NCBI GenBank assembly: GCA_947311845.1
Contig: CAMZMU010000063.1
Span: forward strand, 119,294,186 to 119,358,185
Source of the DNA: Poa pratensis
Lineage: Eukaryota; Streptophyta; Magnoliopsida; Poales; Poaceae
DNA: 64,000 nt
Direction of reading: 5' to 3'
The notes below the pieces were generated by a model that saw only the letters and a program-made list of their open reading frames with translations, was not told the origin of the DNA and did no database searches. This document shows, in pieces, positions 10,418 to 21,434 of this stretch. Both the position numbers and the translations under genes were made by a program. Position 1 is the stretch's first letter; every line of letters starts with the position of its first letter.

Positions 10418-13400
10418 ATGGAGCCTTTGCCGCCTATATCGCCGCCTCCGAATCCGGCGAGTTATCCTCCTGCCGCCACTGCTTTTCCACCGGGGATGGA
10501 ATGGAGTTTCTCTTACCTGGAGCTCATGGCTTCTCTTCATCCTCCAGATCCCTCTTATTCTTCAAGGTTTCAGCTCGTCACTTTTCTGCAGATCTGGTTC
10601 CAATACTCTTATTTTCGTTTTTTGTTGTTTCATATGTCTGTAGATTCAAGTTTTTCCCATGATTTTGCACCTTACATGAATGTACCAACAATGCAGCCCC
10701 GAGGATTTTAGTAAGGATTGTTTTGACAATCGAGTTGATGGGCTTCATCGGGATCTTGATTTCTCCATTGTAGAACAGGGGAGCAGGTAATTTTATTTCC
10801 TACTGTCTGCTGTTAGCCCACTGAGTTAATTACTAGTAGCCCCGTGAGAGATGTGGGTATCATTGTTTCTATTATAGTAAGTTTTCACTTGCTTGCAGAC
10901 AAGGCAATGCAGTCAGAGATGTTTTGTATGAGCAGCCAATGCCTAACATATTCGATAATTCCGGCAGCATGGATGTAGATTGTAGTATCAGGTTTGTTCT
11001 GGATTTCCTATTTCAATTATTTGTACCTTTACTTAGGCAAGTGTTTTTTTTATTAGGTTCTGAAAGTGAGGTTTAATGTTTATCCAGATCCCCAGCTTTG
11101 CAGTCTGATTTCCAATATGATAGTTCCCCAAACATCATTGCTGAAGATCCGAACAGATCACCTTATGAAGGAAACTCCAGATTTCTTCCTCGTTTGCATT
11201 ATGCACTTTGTATGCACACGATTTTATGTATGTTTGTGGTTAAAACACTGCTAAGGGTTGCACTTTTTTGTTTTCAGTGATAACGTTGAAACTGATGATG
11301 ACTCATACGATTCCCCGTTGGAAGTTTCATTTGACGAGGATAATGATGTGGAACATGAAGATCGCCATGCTTTCACTGAAGGTTTCTCCTACATGTTGCC
11401 ATTGGAGGAATCTGATACAGAAGCTTCGAACCCAGATGTTGGAACAGATGTTAATTCTGTAGAATCTCCAGAACATGTTGTCAATCTTGAGCAGGAGCCA
11501 AACATAGACCCACCCACACCTCTGTATAAAAAAAGGTTCGTTCCATACTTTTTTACATTCGTTCTTTTTAACATGAAAAGCAAGTTATAGTGAACTATCG
11601 ATATTAGAATGGAATTGAGGTTTTAGAAGTAATAAACAATGTAAGTTTTGTTTTTTTACACTCGATTCCATTCATTTGTATAATCCGCAAACTCCATTTG
11701 TTAGCCCTGCTAATGTCCATATGCAAAAAACAGGATACGGCACAAGAAAGGACAGGTTCTCCCACATTGCAGATACAATCTAATATTTCATCAAAGTGGT
11801 CACCCCATTTTTACTGTGAATAGCCAGCCATTTTATCAATAGTAAAATGTAGGCACCATTTCTTACTGCCTATTTATGTAATCATGGATGTGCTTTGTTT
11901 TGAACACCGAGCCTCTCACAGAATTGTTACTACGCAGCTTACAAATTGCTCCATTTTTTCATTTTCCATTTATCCACGAGCTAATTTTTTTCTTTTAAAT
12001 GGTTGCAGCACCCAGTGTTCAAGCAAAATATCAATTCGGCGAGCCTTAAAGGTATCATTTATAGTAGCTTACAAACACGATGAGGCTGAACTCTTGCAAT
12101 ATTCAACATTTCATACAAATAACACTTAGGTAGAACATAGTACTTAGATTGAACGTTCCTAAAACGTCTTCCACGACACTCTAGTCGATTAATTGAACAA
12201 ACGCATCTGGCAACACCCCTGCATTCCCTTCCACCTTTAACATGTCACCGAGCAGCTCCCTTGAGAATTGTATCAGAGCCGCCTGCAGTAGTTTATCATT
12301 TGATTCATTAGCATCTTAATTGGCATATAAGAATTCTTCCTTACTACCAAATAGAATACGGCAAAATAGGCCTTAACATGGAAGGACACTTTATCTTACC
12401 TCAGTTTGCGGAACCTCGTACCTTGTCCCGTTGAAATTTTTCAAAGCCATAAGAGCCAGCAGACCAGATTGATTGCTGCACAGATACAATTTTTTGGTCA
12501 ATAATGTACATTTCTAATTAACAGCAAAGAAGAATAATTCATACTGATGTTTACAAAGTGATCACCTGTTTTTGCCAGGCAAGAAAGTCTGGACGTAGTT
12601 ATTACTCAAAGGCACCCAATCAACCTCCCACCCAACATAAGCATTAGAGAAACAATCTTCTAATGCGCGATGCAACTTGTCGACAATTGGGTCATGGATT
12701 TCGCGAAGCTCGCACGCTCTGGAACTATGAAACGTAGGGTTTACCACGTGAACAAGCTTCTCCTTCATGTTCCAAAGGTATGCTGTATACGTCTCACCCG
12801 ACAGGTGTGGAACTGCAATCTGTTTTGAAAAAGAATTGACATTAGTTTCAGTTTTGGTTCAATGCAGATTCTACAGTAGCGATGGAAAAAATATGGCATA
12901 AACCACACTCCGTTAAGCATTATTACCATTCTGCAGTCTGAAATTTCGTATTCATCTTTCTTGCTACTAAGTTGCATTCTCACTGAACGGCTGTTCAGGT
13001 AATCTCCTCCCCCGATCACCTTCTTCTGCATTGCACAAGTGTCTTATTACCATGTTAATCAAGACAATTATTTTTGTATCCATTCTGTTTTTACCATCAT
13101 ATGACTTATAAAGAGAATCAGAAATCTCCTCTCCTCATACCTTGACATAGCTTCAGAATTATCCATGTCAGGAGGATCTGAAATCAGCGATGAGTTTGAT
13201 TCTTGTGTCACTGCAAATTCATCCGACCTGTCAGTTTCTTTCGATTTGCCACGATTAGCAACAATGGTTTGAGATTTACTGATTCTTGCTGCTTCTTTTC
13301 ATTCTTGTTCGATTTTGCCAAGTTTTGAGTTCTTAGTAATATCCTGTTCTTTATTTCACAGACTTCTTCTTTAATTTCTGGGTATAGTGGAGATGTTGAA

Positions 13401-13821
13401 TCTGTTGGGGAGGACTCAAATTCTTCCGATGAAGCTGCATCCAACGATTCAGTGAACTGCCCTACTCCTATCGCTCCCCCCACGGTAACACTACCAGATG
13501 TATGTTTAATTTGGCATTTTTGGAATGCTGGTCCATTTCAGTGTTCTTGTGATTTGTTATTCTTTATTTGATCAACCAATCTGTGTTAATTGTTTCCCTC
13601 TTACACATGATGCTTCAATTCTCATTGCTGGAGACAACCTACCTCAGGCACAGGGACCTCCACCATCGCTCGAAGTTGTGAACACAAATGAACAATCTCA
13701 CGTTCCTGCTTTGGATATAGATCCTTCTGTAGATGGAGTAGCATCAGCGTACCCGGTGGCAAACCTAAGAAAGAAGAGGACAGGACCTGACTTAGTTAAC
13801 GGAAAAAGGAAGAGGATTTAG
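10418..13821 (+). CDS. Unrecognised ten-exon gene, acidic Ser-rich protein with basic C-terminus
   Basis: A consistent model joins exons 10418-10566, 10697-10786, 10899-10991, 11088-11180, 11278-11535, 11734-11755 (22-bp microexon), 12009-12051, 13157-13266, 13362-13499 and 13648-13821. Summed length is 1170 bp, exactly 390 codons. All junction phases match, and all splice sites are GT...AG except the donor after exon 4, which reads AT at 11181-11182. The product (389 aa) starts with a Pro-rich segment (MEPLPPISPPPNP), continues as an acidic, Asp/Glu/Ser-rich chain with many Asn, and ends in a lysine/arginine cluster (RKKRTGPDLVNGKRKRI) that looks like a bipartite nuclear-localisation signal. 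No domain is recognised. A nuclear or DNA-associated role is inference only. The 1.1-kb intron 12052-13156 contains a coding-like fragment on the other strand. A degraded copy of the last exons lies downstream. It could be a host gene or a gene carried by a larger transposon; no element ends were found. Confidence 0.6.
12181..13025 (-). CDS. Ulp1-like (C48) cysteine peptidase C-terminal fragment, probably inactive
   Basis: Four minus-strand exons with GT...AG introns join in frame: 13025-12927, 12819-12566, 12475-12400 and 12282-12181, 177 codons including the stop. Recognisable text includes IAVPHLSGETYTAYLWNM, EKLVHVVNPTF and GKNSNQSGLLALMALKNF. The order (an H-containing strand, a hydrophobic x-x-HVVNP strand, a later Asn/Gln-Ser-Gly helix) resembles the C-terminal half of plant Ulp1-like SUMO/NEDD8-type peptidases, a domain often carried by plant Mutator and CACTA elements. 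Where active enzymes have Asp-Cys-Gly the sequence reads Gln-Ser-Gly, so the nucleophile is absent. An upstream exon ending at 13095 (frame ending ...LFISHMM, in phase) is possible and would overlap exon 8 of the plus-strand gene. Family assignment is by eye and tentative. Confidence 0.45.
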
Positions 13822-14755
13822 TTGCATTGCCCGGACATGTATTAAGTAATTTAGGGTGCCCTACTATGTTCTCCATTTGTAGTTAGTCTGCTAGAACTTT
13901 TAATAGCAGATATTGTGAACAACGTAGGTTCCCTGGAAATTATCATACTGTTTTGTCTGTAAAGATTTCTTATCTTTAATTCACCCTCTTGGCAGCACGT
14001 TTTCTTTTATTTTTGCGGCTGTGGGTAATGTTATCTTTTCGAGAAATCCTGCCAGCCCAGTGAATCAGCAGTCAATTAAAACTGTTACTGATATCGAACT
14101 ATTCCACATTTCCCCCAATGCCTTCTTTGTTTTTATTTGAAAATTCAGCACTCAGCAGCCACCAATGTGTAATATCTATCTTTATATTATAATTACCCTA
14201 AAACATTTTCATAAAGTTTTCACTTATTATTAGTCGTCCACACCACAGCATAATTTCCCAAAAAAGTTGTGAACACACAGTCATGTACTGTATAAACTTG
14301 TTACAGTGTAGATGTTCAATCCGTTGGGGAGAACTGGAGCAGAATCACCGGTCTAGGTGGCAAATCTAAGTAGTAATAGGACAAAACCTGACTTAGTTAA
14401 CGGAAAGAGGAGGAGGATTTTAGGATAATTTGACCGAACATGTATTAGTAATGTAGGGTGCCCTAATTTTTTCTCCCCTGGATATTATTATAGTGTTTTT
14501 GTTTGTAAACATTTCTTATCTTTAATTAACCCTTGTGGGAGCATGGTTTCATTTTTTTGCGTATGTAGGTAATGTTCTCCTTTCGAGAAATCCGGCCGCC
14601 AAGTAAATCAACAATCAATAAAAAAATGTTACTGATATCGAACTATTCCACGTTTCCCCCTATGCCTTTTTTTTAAAACTACAGCACTCAGCATCTACAA
14701 ATGTGTAATGTCTATATTTATACTATACTTACCTTGCAACATTTTCATATTTTTT
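13720..14755 (+). repeat. Direct duplication of the 3' part of the ten-exon gene
   Basis: The block 13720-14230 (last exon, stop and 3' flank) is repeated at about 14305-14755. Shared landmarks are CCTGACTTAGTTAACGG (offset about 601 bp), CATGTATTA..TAATNTAGGGTGCCCTA, TACTGATATCGAACTATTCCAC (offset about 544 bp) and ACTCAGCA..AATGTGTAAT. The second copy begins with GATGTTCAATCCGTTGGGGAG, which matches exon 9 (about 13390), so it lacks the DNA between exon 9 and the end of exon 10. Its reading frame is destroyed. Confidence 0.8.
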
Positions 14756-14795
14756 TCATGAATTATAAGTCAACCACACCCCAGCAGAATTTCCA

Positions 14796-15090
14796 AAAAA
14801 AAATTGTGGACACAAATCATGGAGCAGAATGTATCCAACGAAAGAATTTACGAGTCCATAATTTTTTTTGTTATACACAACATGTATGAAAACAAATATA
14901 TCGAATATTTATTGTGACATAGGTTCCTACCCTCCTTTAGAATTCAATTTTTTCAAGTCAGATTTAGAGAAAACACATCATTAATAAAGAATTCATCAAC
15001 CATGTATTTATTGTGAAAGAATTGTGGACACAAATCATGGAGCAGAATGTATCTAACGAAAGAATTTACCGAGTCCATAAATTTTTTTCA
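14796..15090. repeat. Direct repeat of about 75 bp
   Basis: The segment starting AATTGTGGACACAAATCATG and ending ...GAATTTAC(C)GAGTCCATAA occurs at about 14800-14865 and 15017-15082 with only a few differences. Between them is AT-rich non-coding DNA. Confidence 0.8.
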
Positions 15091-15610
15091 ACTCCAATTA
15101 CAACTTTATAGGATCACATGGTTTCATGTGATTTATCGACAAAACTCCGGCATGATAAATTATGATCCAATACGTTGTTTCACTACATTCTTGATTTTTT
15201 ATGAACAGCCGGCATTTTGTCGTATATTAATTCACACCTTATTTCTTCATATTAACCACACGTCCATGCACACGCGAAACATCAGTGCATTACATTTTCC
15301 ACGATATTTTCTTAATTTTTTTATGAAAAGGATACAACAAACAATTTGTCATACTAATGCAAACATATTACACATCACACCAAAGTCTGAAGATACCTCA
15401 CATAGCACGAACACAGATTTATCCCCCATGTACCCATGGGGATTTACATAAACTTTTTGGTACTTGTCCTACCATATTACATGATAATTCATGACTCCCT
15501 AATGGACTGCAACGACACAAACTGATTAACATTAGTAAGAAACTACTGTCTTCCTTGTACCCAACTAGCAAACTAATTAGTTCATCTTAGCATTTGCCTC
15601 TAATACTGCT
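15083..15610. other. Non-coding stretch
   Basis: AT-rich. One open frame (15047-15451, plus) gives no recognisable protein and lacks coding-like composition. Nothing else seen. Confidence 0.4.
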
Positions 15611-15970
15611 TCAGTCGCTGCCCTCACTGAAATCGCACGACTCATCAGAAGACACATCTATGACCATACCTTTCCCTTTCCCTGATGAAGGTGCTCCTTT
15701 GCTATTGTTTTGGATGCTTCTAGAACTTTCACCATCCTCCGCTGCATCAACATATACCTGCCCTGCAAAGCTGGCCATGGCGGAGGAGCTCTCCCCTATG
15801 GGAGCTAGTGAAAGTTCCACAACTTTCTGGTACTCCTCCGAATCCTGCTCATCCAGCTCATTCTCTTTCTCAAAAGATTCGAGGGATACCTTAATAGCGA
15901 GATTCATGTTCTTCTTGGCTTCCTCTTGTTCGCGGCGCTCCTCCTCGAAGCTCTCCATAGACTTCTCCAT
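15611..15970 (-). CDS. Hypothetical acidic coiled-coil-like protein, possibly partial
   Basis: A 119-codon frame from ATG at 15970 to a stop at 15611. The first half is charged and Glu-rich (EEERREQEEAKKN, KENELDEQDSEEYQKV) and likely helical. The second half is Ser/Gly/Asp-rich with a short basic stretch (SSGKGKGMVID). Just upstream on the same strand (about 16067-15976) a second short frame, beginning MGEQYELVEAQQQ, is separated by a stop, so the locus may be the last exon of a longer or damaged gene. The style of protein is often seen in transposon-associated plant ORFs. No family recognised. Confidence 0.35.
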   Translation of the reverse strand: MEKSMESFEEERREQEEAKKNMNLAIKVSLESFEKENELDEQDSEEYQKVVELSLAPIGESSSAMASFAGQVYVDAAEDGESSRSIQNNSKGAPSSGKGKGMVIDVSSDESCDFSEGSD

Positions 15971-15979
15971 AGCTAGCTA

Positions 15980-17400
15980 AGCTTCAGCTCTGCATCTGGT
16001 GACATGGGTTGGTGCTGCCGTCCTGTGGCGAGCTGCTGTTGTGCCTCCACTAGCTCATACTGCTCTCCCATAAGAATCACATTGCCACGCATATTAAAGC
16101 ATTTCTGTAACTTAAACTACCATAAGAATCATCATGCGCCAGTTATAAGGTTATCTCTTCATACTTACACTTTATTATTCCACTTTCTAAGACAATTTTC
16201 AATTTACCGACGCTAAAATAGACTTAACATAGTAATTCCAATCATTAAATCTGAGTTCAAAGGAAGGAAAATACCTGGACTCACATGCTGGAAGCACTCT
16301 TCGATCCAAAACAATTGAATCTCAATCCTCCTCTACGCCCTTTAGATTTCAGATCCACGCCTTCCGCGACAAATCTATGGCCTAGCCCGCCGGCTATTCC
16401 ACTCTCACTGGAAATCAATGGCGGCGCAGAAGGACTAGCTAAATGGGAACTCTACTCAATGTCTAAGAGGAGAATAATCTTCTAGAGAAAAGCCTCTACT
16501 CTACGAACTCTCCACTGCAGAGGATGAATATAAGTTGGTTGCAGACTATTGGCTCGAGGTCAGATTCAACAGCGGAGTCGAACTTGAACCGATACCTCCG
16601 CAGAAGAGATGTTTTGTCTGGAGGTAGAAGAAGGGATTTGCTACCTAAACTTGACGACGTCACGACAACGTATGGATTTTTTCCCCAAGCGTTACTCGCC
16701 TTCCCGACCTAGGCAAATTCCGCGACGACCCGCCTATCTCGCACGAATCTCCAACATATCCATGGACGCTTCAGATAGTACGGGGGGGCCAACTTAGTTG
16801 TGGAAAATCCGCGTTGGGGATCGAAGCCCAACAGAATCTGCGCTCAGACCAGCGGCTCACAACCGAACATGTGCGACAGTCTCAGTGTCCATGGAGCAGT
16901 TAGGAGTCTGAAGGTTCTGATGTCGTGAATCTTAACTCCATGTAAGTAGATGGGAGTGCATTTTCATAACTCGCATATCGATGGATCTGTTTTAATCTCA
17001 AAACATATCTCATTTTCAATTCTGACAAAATACATTTTTTTTCATATGTTTGTGTGTTAGGTTGAAACTTGCCACTCTAAATTTGTATAAAAATATTAGC
17101 CTTAGGAAGGATCAGTGTTCTCCATCAGGGAGGATTTTTTCAAAACTGATAAATTACACCTGATCAGAATAATATCCTTAAGGTAACTTTTCCTGAAGAG
17201 CGATAAAAAGGTTGTTTTGGCTCCTATTTCTCTCAAATGATACCCCTATCAAAGGCCTTCCTTTTCTTTCTTATCAGAAATTTTGGGACATGGCCAAATA
17301 TAACCTTATGAAAATGTTTACTGACTTGTATCCTGGGAATCTAGATATCTATAGATTAAAATTTGCCAATCTCACTTTAATAACAAAAGAATCCGATACA
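15980..17400. other. No gene recognised
   Basis: Short open frames at 16285-16485 and 16524-16797 have no recognisable domain. The segment 16700-16860 has a 5'-leader-like composition but no supported gene. The text is otherwise unique-looking intergenic DNA. Confidence 0.35.
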
Positions 17401-17981
17401 AGTATCATGACAACATCTCCAACGGCTGCCCTAAAAATGGAATGGTGCCCAAGAAACATATTTTTAGGGCACGAGTGGCAAAAAACGCTGCTCCAACAAC
17501 TGCCCTATCCCTATCCCGTGCCTAAATTTCTTTTTGGTCAGCCCAAAAAATCTTGGGTTGGTGATGTATATTTGGGGCACCAACAGCCTATGCCCAAAAA
17601 TGTTTTGGGCAGCGCGCGAAGCCAACTGCCGCGCGGAAAGTTCAGCTCCTCCCGATCGACTTTCTGCCGCCGCCTCGCCGGTCGATTCCGGCCAGCTCTG
17701 ACATCTCTTCGCGTCGCCGCTCACCGGGCACGGGTACCCTCAGCGTCCTCTACCGATTCCCTACGGCACCGGCCATCCCGCTGCTTCGGCGAGCTCCTCC
17801 ACCGGTGGCCATGTCGAATCCATCATTCTCTCGTCTCCACTGACCTGGCCGGCGTCGGTCCGCGCTCCTCCCGGTCCCGTCCCTCCTCCCTGACGAAGCC
17901 GCCACCCATGCGCCTCCCCACGGCGTCGTCCCGGCGGCTGCAGATCCTCGTGCTCACTTCCAGCAGCTGCAAGGAAGATGA
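17401..17981. other. Transposon-end-like text followed by GC-rich, exon-like DNA
   Basis: At 17402 the text ACATCTCCAACGGCTGCCC resembles the GAGCATCTCCAACAG-type starts of grass MITE or Mutator-like elements. From about 17600 to 17980 the DNA is GC-rich and open in the plus-strand frame 17212-18018 (Arg/Ser/Pro-rich), ending at an LTR start at 17982. No family recognised; possibly a captured exon. Confidence 0.3.
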
Positions 17982-19119
17982 TGAAAGTGCATGTTGCCCC
18001 CATGCGTGGTTTTGGTAGTTAATGACAATCCTTATGGACTAATGTTTTCATTGAGATATTCTTGTAGATCTTGTCCATAGGAAAAGATTGGAGTTCATGT
18101 GTTGGACTCTAGAATCTTACATGGTAAAGTGTGGCTTGAAAAGAAAATTGAGGGAACATTCATGTTTATCGCCAAGCCATCATATATGTCAAGAGAAGAA
18201 GATGAACTGCAAGTTCAGTATGATCCATCTCGGAAGATATCATTTAATTGAAGCTTGTAATGTATACATGAAGACGGAGCTGAGCGAGGCTCTCCCATAA
18301 TGGAGTATGGGGAGTATTTGGAGAAGTCTTCATCAAGCATGTGCTAGCAAGCATGATCAAGAAAGGTGTTCCAACTTGAGAGAGTCAAGATCGTCATCAT
18401 CTAACTCAATTGGAATGCGCAAGGCAAAGGTATGATCTTGATAGGGTTTCTATTTTACCGGTCTCATGTTGTTAGTTCAGAGATCGGGTTATAGGATAGA
18501 TACCGTACTATCAAGAGGGGTTTTCGAGTAAGTAACTTGATCGCATCTTTGTGGAGAGCTCAGACCTTTACATACTTGGCATATCATCTTTCTTGGTTCT
18601 TATTTGGCTTTTATCCATGTGTGTTTTTAGAGCTTGTGTTCATCTCCATATCAAGCTCTAGTTCATCAAAAACGGATTTCATATGAATATCTTGTCGTGT
18701 TTTTGATGTTGGAGGTTTTACCGGTTTGTTTTTTCTAGAGAGGTCAAACTCTCCTCTTGTGGTTTCCTCCTCACATGATGGACTATGATGTTTCTCTGCA
18801 TGATCTTGTAGAGCTCTTCGTTGCGATTCCAACGAGCCCAAGATCATCGAAAACGGAGTCCGGATGAAAAAGTTATTGCCGTTTTAGTTTTGATGTTTCT
18901 GTCAAAACCGGAACATCCGGGTCTTGTTGGGCCGGATATTCCGGCCCTAAAAAGTGTTTTTAGCTCTTTACGAGCCCCGAGTGCGAGCCTCTGTCTAAAC
19001 CGGACCTTTGGGCCGAACCTTTTGTTTCCAGGCCGGATATTCCGGCCCCTGTTTTCCTGCAACGGCTATTTTTCGTGGGACCTATAAAAGGCCCCCTTCT
19101 TCCCCAAAGTCAGCAGCTT
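17982..19119 (+). mobile_element. LTR fragment A (5' LTR, truncated)
   Basis: Starts TGAAAGTGCATG like the LTR at 19120 and is similar to it over most of its length (blocks GGTTTTGGTAATTAATGACA-type, ATAGGAAAAGATTGGAGTTC, AAAACGGATTTCAT). It contains CCGGATATTCCGG palindromes near 18932 and 19033 and a TATA-like CCTATAAAAGG at 19081, then is cut off by LTR B. No primer-binding site follows it, so it is the left remnant of a nested-into element. Orientation plus. Confidence 0.8.
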
Positions 19120-21380
19120 TGAAAGTGCATGTGTTGCCCCATGTGTGGTTTTGGTAATTAATGACAATCCTTATGGACTAATGTTTGCATTGAGATATAC
19201 TTATAGATCTTGTCCATAGGAAAAGATTGGAGTTCATGTGTTGGACTCTAGAAGATTACATGATGACCAAGGTTCCATCCAAGGGTTTATATGAAGAATG
19301 GTCATGTGAAGAGTTGAGCATATTGCAAGTTTGTCTTGAAGGATTCAAGACATCATCTTTGTGAAACGGAGCTTAGCGAGGCTCTCCCATAATAGAGTAT
19401 GGGGGAGCATTTGAAGAAGCCTTCATCAAGCATGTGCTAGCAAGCACAATCAAGAAAGGTGTTCCACTTGAAGAGATCAAGATCGTCATCGTCTAGCTCA
19501 AGTGGAATGCGCAAGGCAAAAGTATGATCTTGATAGGGTTCTATTTTACCGGTCTCGTGGTGTTAGTGGGAGACCGGGTTATAGGATAGAAGGCGTACTA
19601 TCAAGAGGGGCTCTCAAGTGAGTAACTTGATCGCATCTTTGTGGAGAGCTCAAACCTTTGCACATTTGGCATATCATCTTTCTTGGTTCTTATTTGGCTT
19701 TTATCCATGTGGGAATTTAGAGCTTGTGTTCATCTCCATACCAAGCTCTAGTTCATCAAAAACGGATTTCATTTGAATATCTTGTGATGTTTTTGTTGTT
19801 GGAGGTTTTACCGGTTCGTCTTTTGTAGAGAGGTCAAACTCTTCTCTTGTGTTGTCCTCCTCACATGATGGACTATGATGTGTATATGCATAATCTTGTA
19901 GAGCTTGTGAGTATCTTCTAACAAGCCCAAGATCATAGAAAACGGAGTCCGGATGAGAAACATATTGCGGTTTTGGTTTGGAGGTTTTATCGGTTGTTCT
20001 TTTATCGAGAGGTCTAACCTTTCCCCATTTGGTTTTATCCTCCATTGTTGGACTATGATGTTTCTCTGCATGATCTTGTAAAGCTCTTCGTTACGATTTC
20101 AACGAGCCAAAGATCATCGAAAACGGAGTTCGGATGCTCAAGATATCGTCGTTTTCGTTTGGGTGTTTTCTGCAGTTTTCACTCCAGCGGTAGTACCGCC
20201 CGGGTACCGCCGGGTACCGCTGGGAGTCCAGTACCGCGCGTGTTTTGAGCGCCCGAAATCACCCGGAGCGGTAGTACCGCTACCAGGGCGGTAGTACCGC
20301 TGCCTGGAGCCCGTTTTGAGCCTGTTTCTCTGTTCTAACTCCCCAGGGGGCGGTAGTACCGCTGGGCTAGCGGTAGTACCGCTCCTGGGCGCGATTTTCA
20401 GGTAACGGTTGGATTTTGGGGGTCCTATTTAAGGGGACCTTCTTCCCCAATGACCCCTAGCTCTTGAGCACGAAAAAGCCCCCCATTGTTGACCTTCTTG
20501 AGCTTGGATTTCTCTCTATTCCTCCATGATTCTTGCCTCAAATTAGAGGGAAAGAGAGAGGAGATCTAGATCCACCTTTCCACCAATCAATCTCTCCTCT
20601 AAGTGAGGGGAAGCCTTTGGATCTAGATTTTGGAGGGATTTGGTGTTCTTCCTTTGTTTTTCCTCTCTTCTCCCCCCATAAGCATTAGTTGCTTGTGGTG
20701 GGATTTGAGAGTGAACGATTTGAGCACTTGTGCTCTTGCCATTGCTTCGTTGCATCGGTTTGTGCTCTCCACGAGGATTCGTGGAAGTTGAAAGCTTGTG
20801 AACTTGTTACTCTTGGGTCTTTGGACCCTAGACGCCTTTTGTGGCGGTGCACGCCTTTTGTGGCGGTGGAGGCCTTTTGTGGCCACTTGGGAGCTCCCAA
20901 TCCTTTTGTGGGTTGTGCCTCAAGATTGTTGTAAGGGATTCAATTTCCGCCCAAAAGGAAATCAATAGTGGAAGGTGAACCAAGCTTTTGTGCGAGGTTC
21001 ATCGGAGAATAGGGTGAGGCCATTTGTGGCATCTTGAGTTTGAAACTCACACCCCTCCAACGAGACGTACTCCCCTAAAAAGGAGGAACTCGGGAATACA
21101 TCGTCGTCTCCGCGTGCCTCGGTTATTTCTATACCCGAGCTCTTTACTTATGCACTTTACATTGTGATAGCCTTCGTGCTTGAAGTATTATATCTTGCTA
21201 TCACTTTGTTGCTTGTCTTGCTTAGCATAAGTTGTTGGTGCACATAGGTGAACCTAGTTTATTTAGGTTGTGTGCTTGATAATTTAAACACCTAGTTTTA
21301 TTCCGCATTTATCAAGCCTAAACCGGAAAAGTTTTAAATCGCCTAGTCACCCCCCTCTAGGCGACATCCTTGTCCTTTCA
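19120..21380 (+). mobile_element. Complete 5' LTR B of a Copia-type retrotransposon, 2261 bp
   Basis: Begins TGAAAGTGCATG and ends GTCCTTTCA, directly followed by a primer-binding site. A TATA-like CCTATTTAAGG lies near 20442. Upstream of it (20185-20395) is a cluster of GCGGTAGTACCGC palindromes. An internal segment (about 19720-19940 and 20045-20130) is partly duplicated within the LTR (TTGGACTATGATGTTTCTCTGCATGATC-type block). The 3' LTR is not in the window. Confidence 0.85.
20185..20395. promoter_or_regulatory. Cluster of GCGGTAGTACCGC palindromes in LTR B
   Basis: At least five full or partial copies of (A)GCGGTAGTACCGC(T) lie within 210 bp, roughly 50-250 bp upstream of the LTR's TATA-like box. 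Each is a 13-bp near-perfect palindrome. Position and repetition suggest transcription-factor sites or DNA secondary structure (inference). Confidence 0.55.
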
Positions 21381-21382
21381 AT

Positions 21383-21394
21383 TGGTATCAGAGC
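21383..21394 (+). promoter_or_regulatory. Primer-binding site (initiator-Met tRNA type)
   Basis: TGGTATCAGAGC immediately after the LTR end CA plus two bases; this is the usual plant Copia primer-binding sequence complementary to the 3' end of initiator methionine tRNA. Confidence 0.92.
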
Positions 21395-21434
21395 CTGGGC
21401 TCTCTTTTAGGGCTTTACCGCCTAGAGAGTAAAT

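Noticed and set aside
13208..13483. Minus-strand 91-codon frame
   Set aside because: Antisense to exon 9 of the ten-exon gene, and in a different frame from the Ulp1-like exons.
7017..16930. 15-bp match GAAGGTTCTGATGTC at about 7029 and 16912
   Set aside because: A 15-mer match is expected about once or twice by chance in 64 kb; no supporting similarity beyond a few bases.
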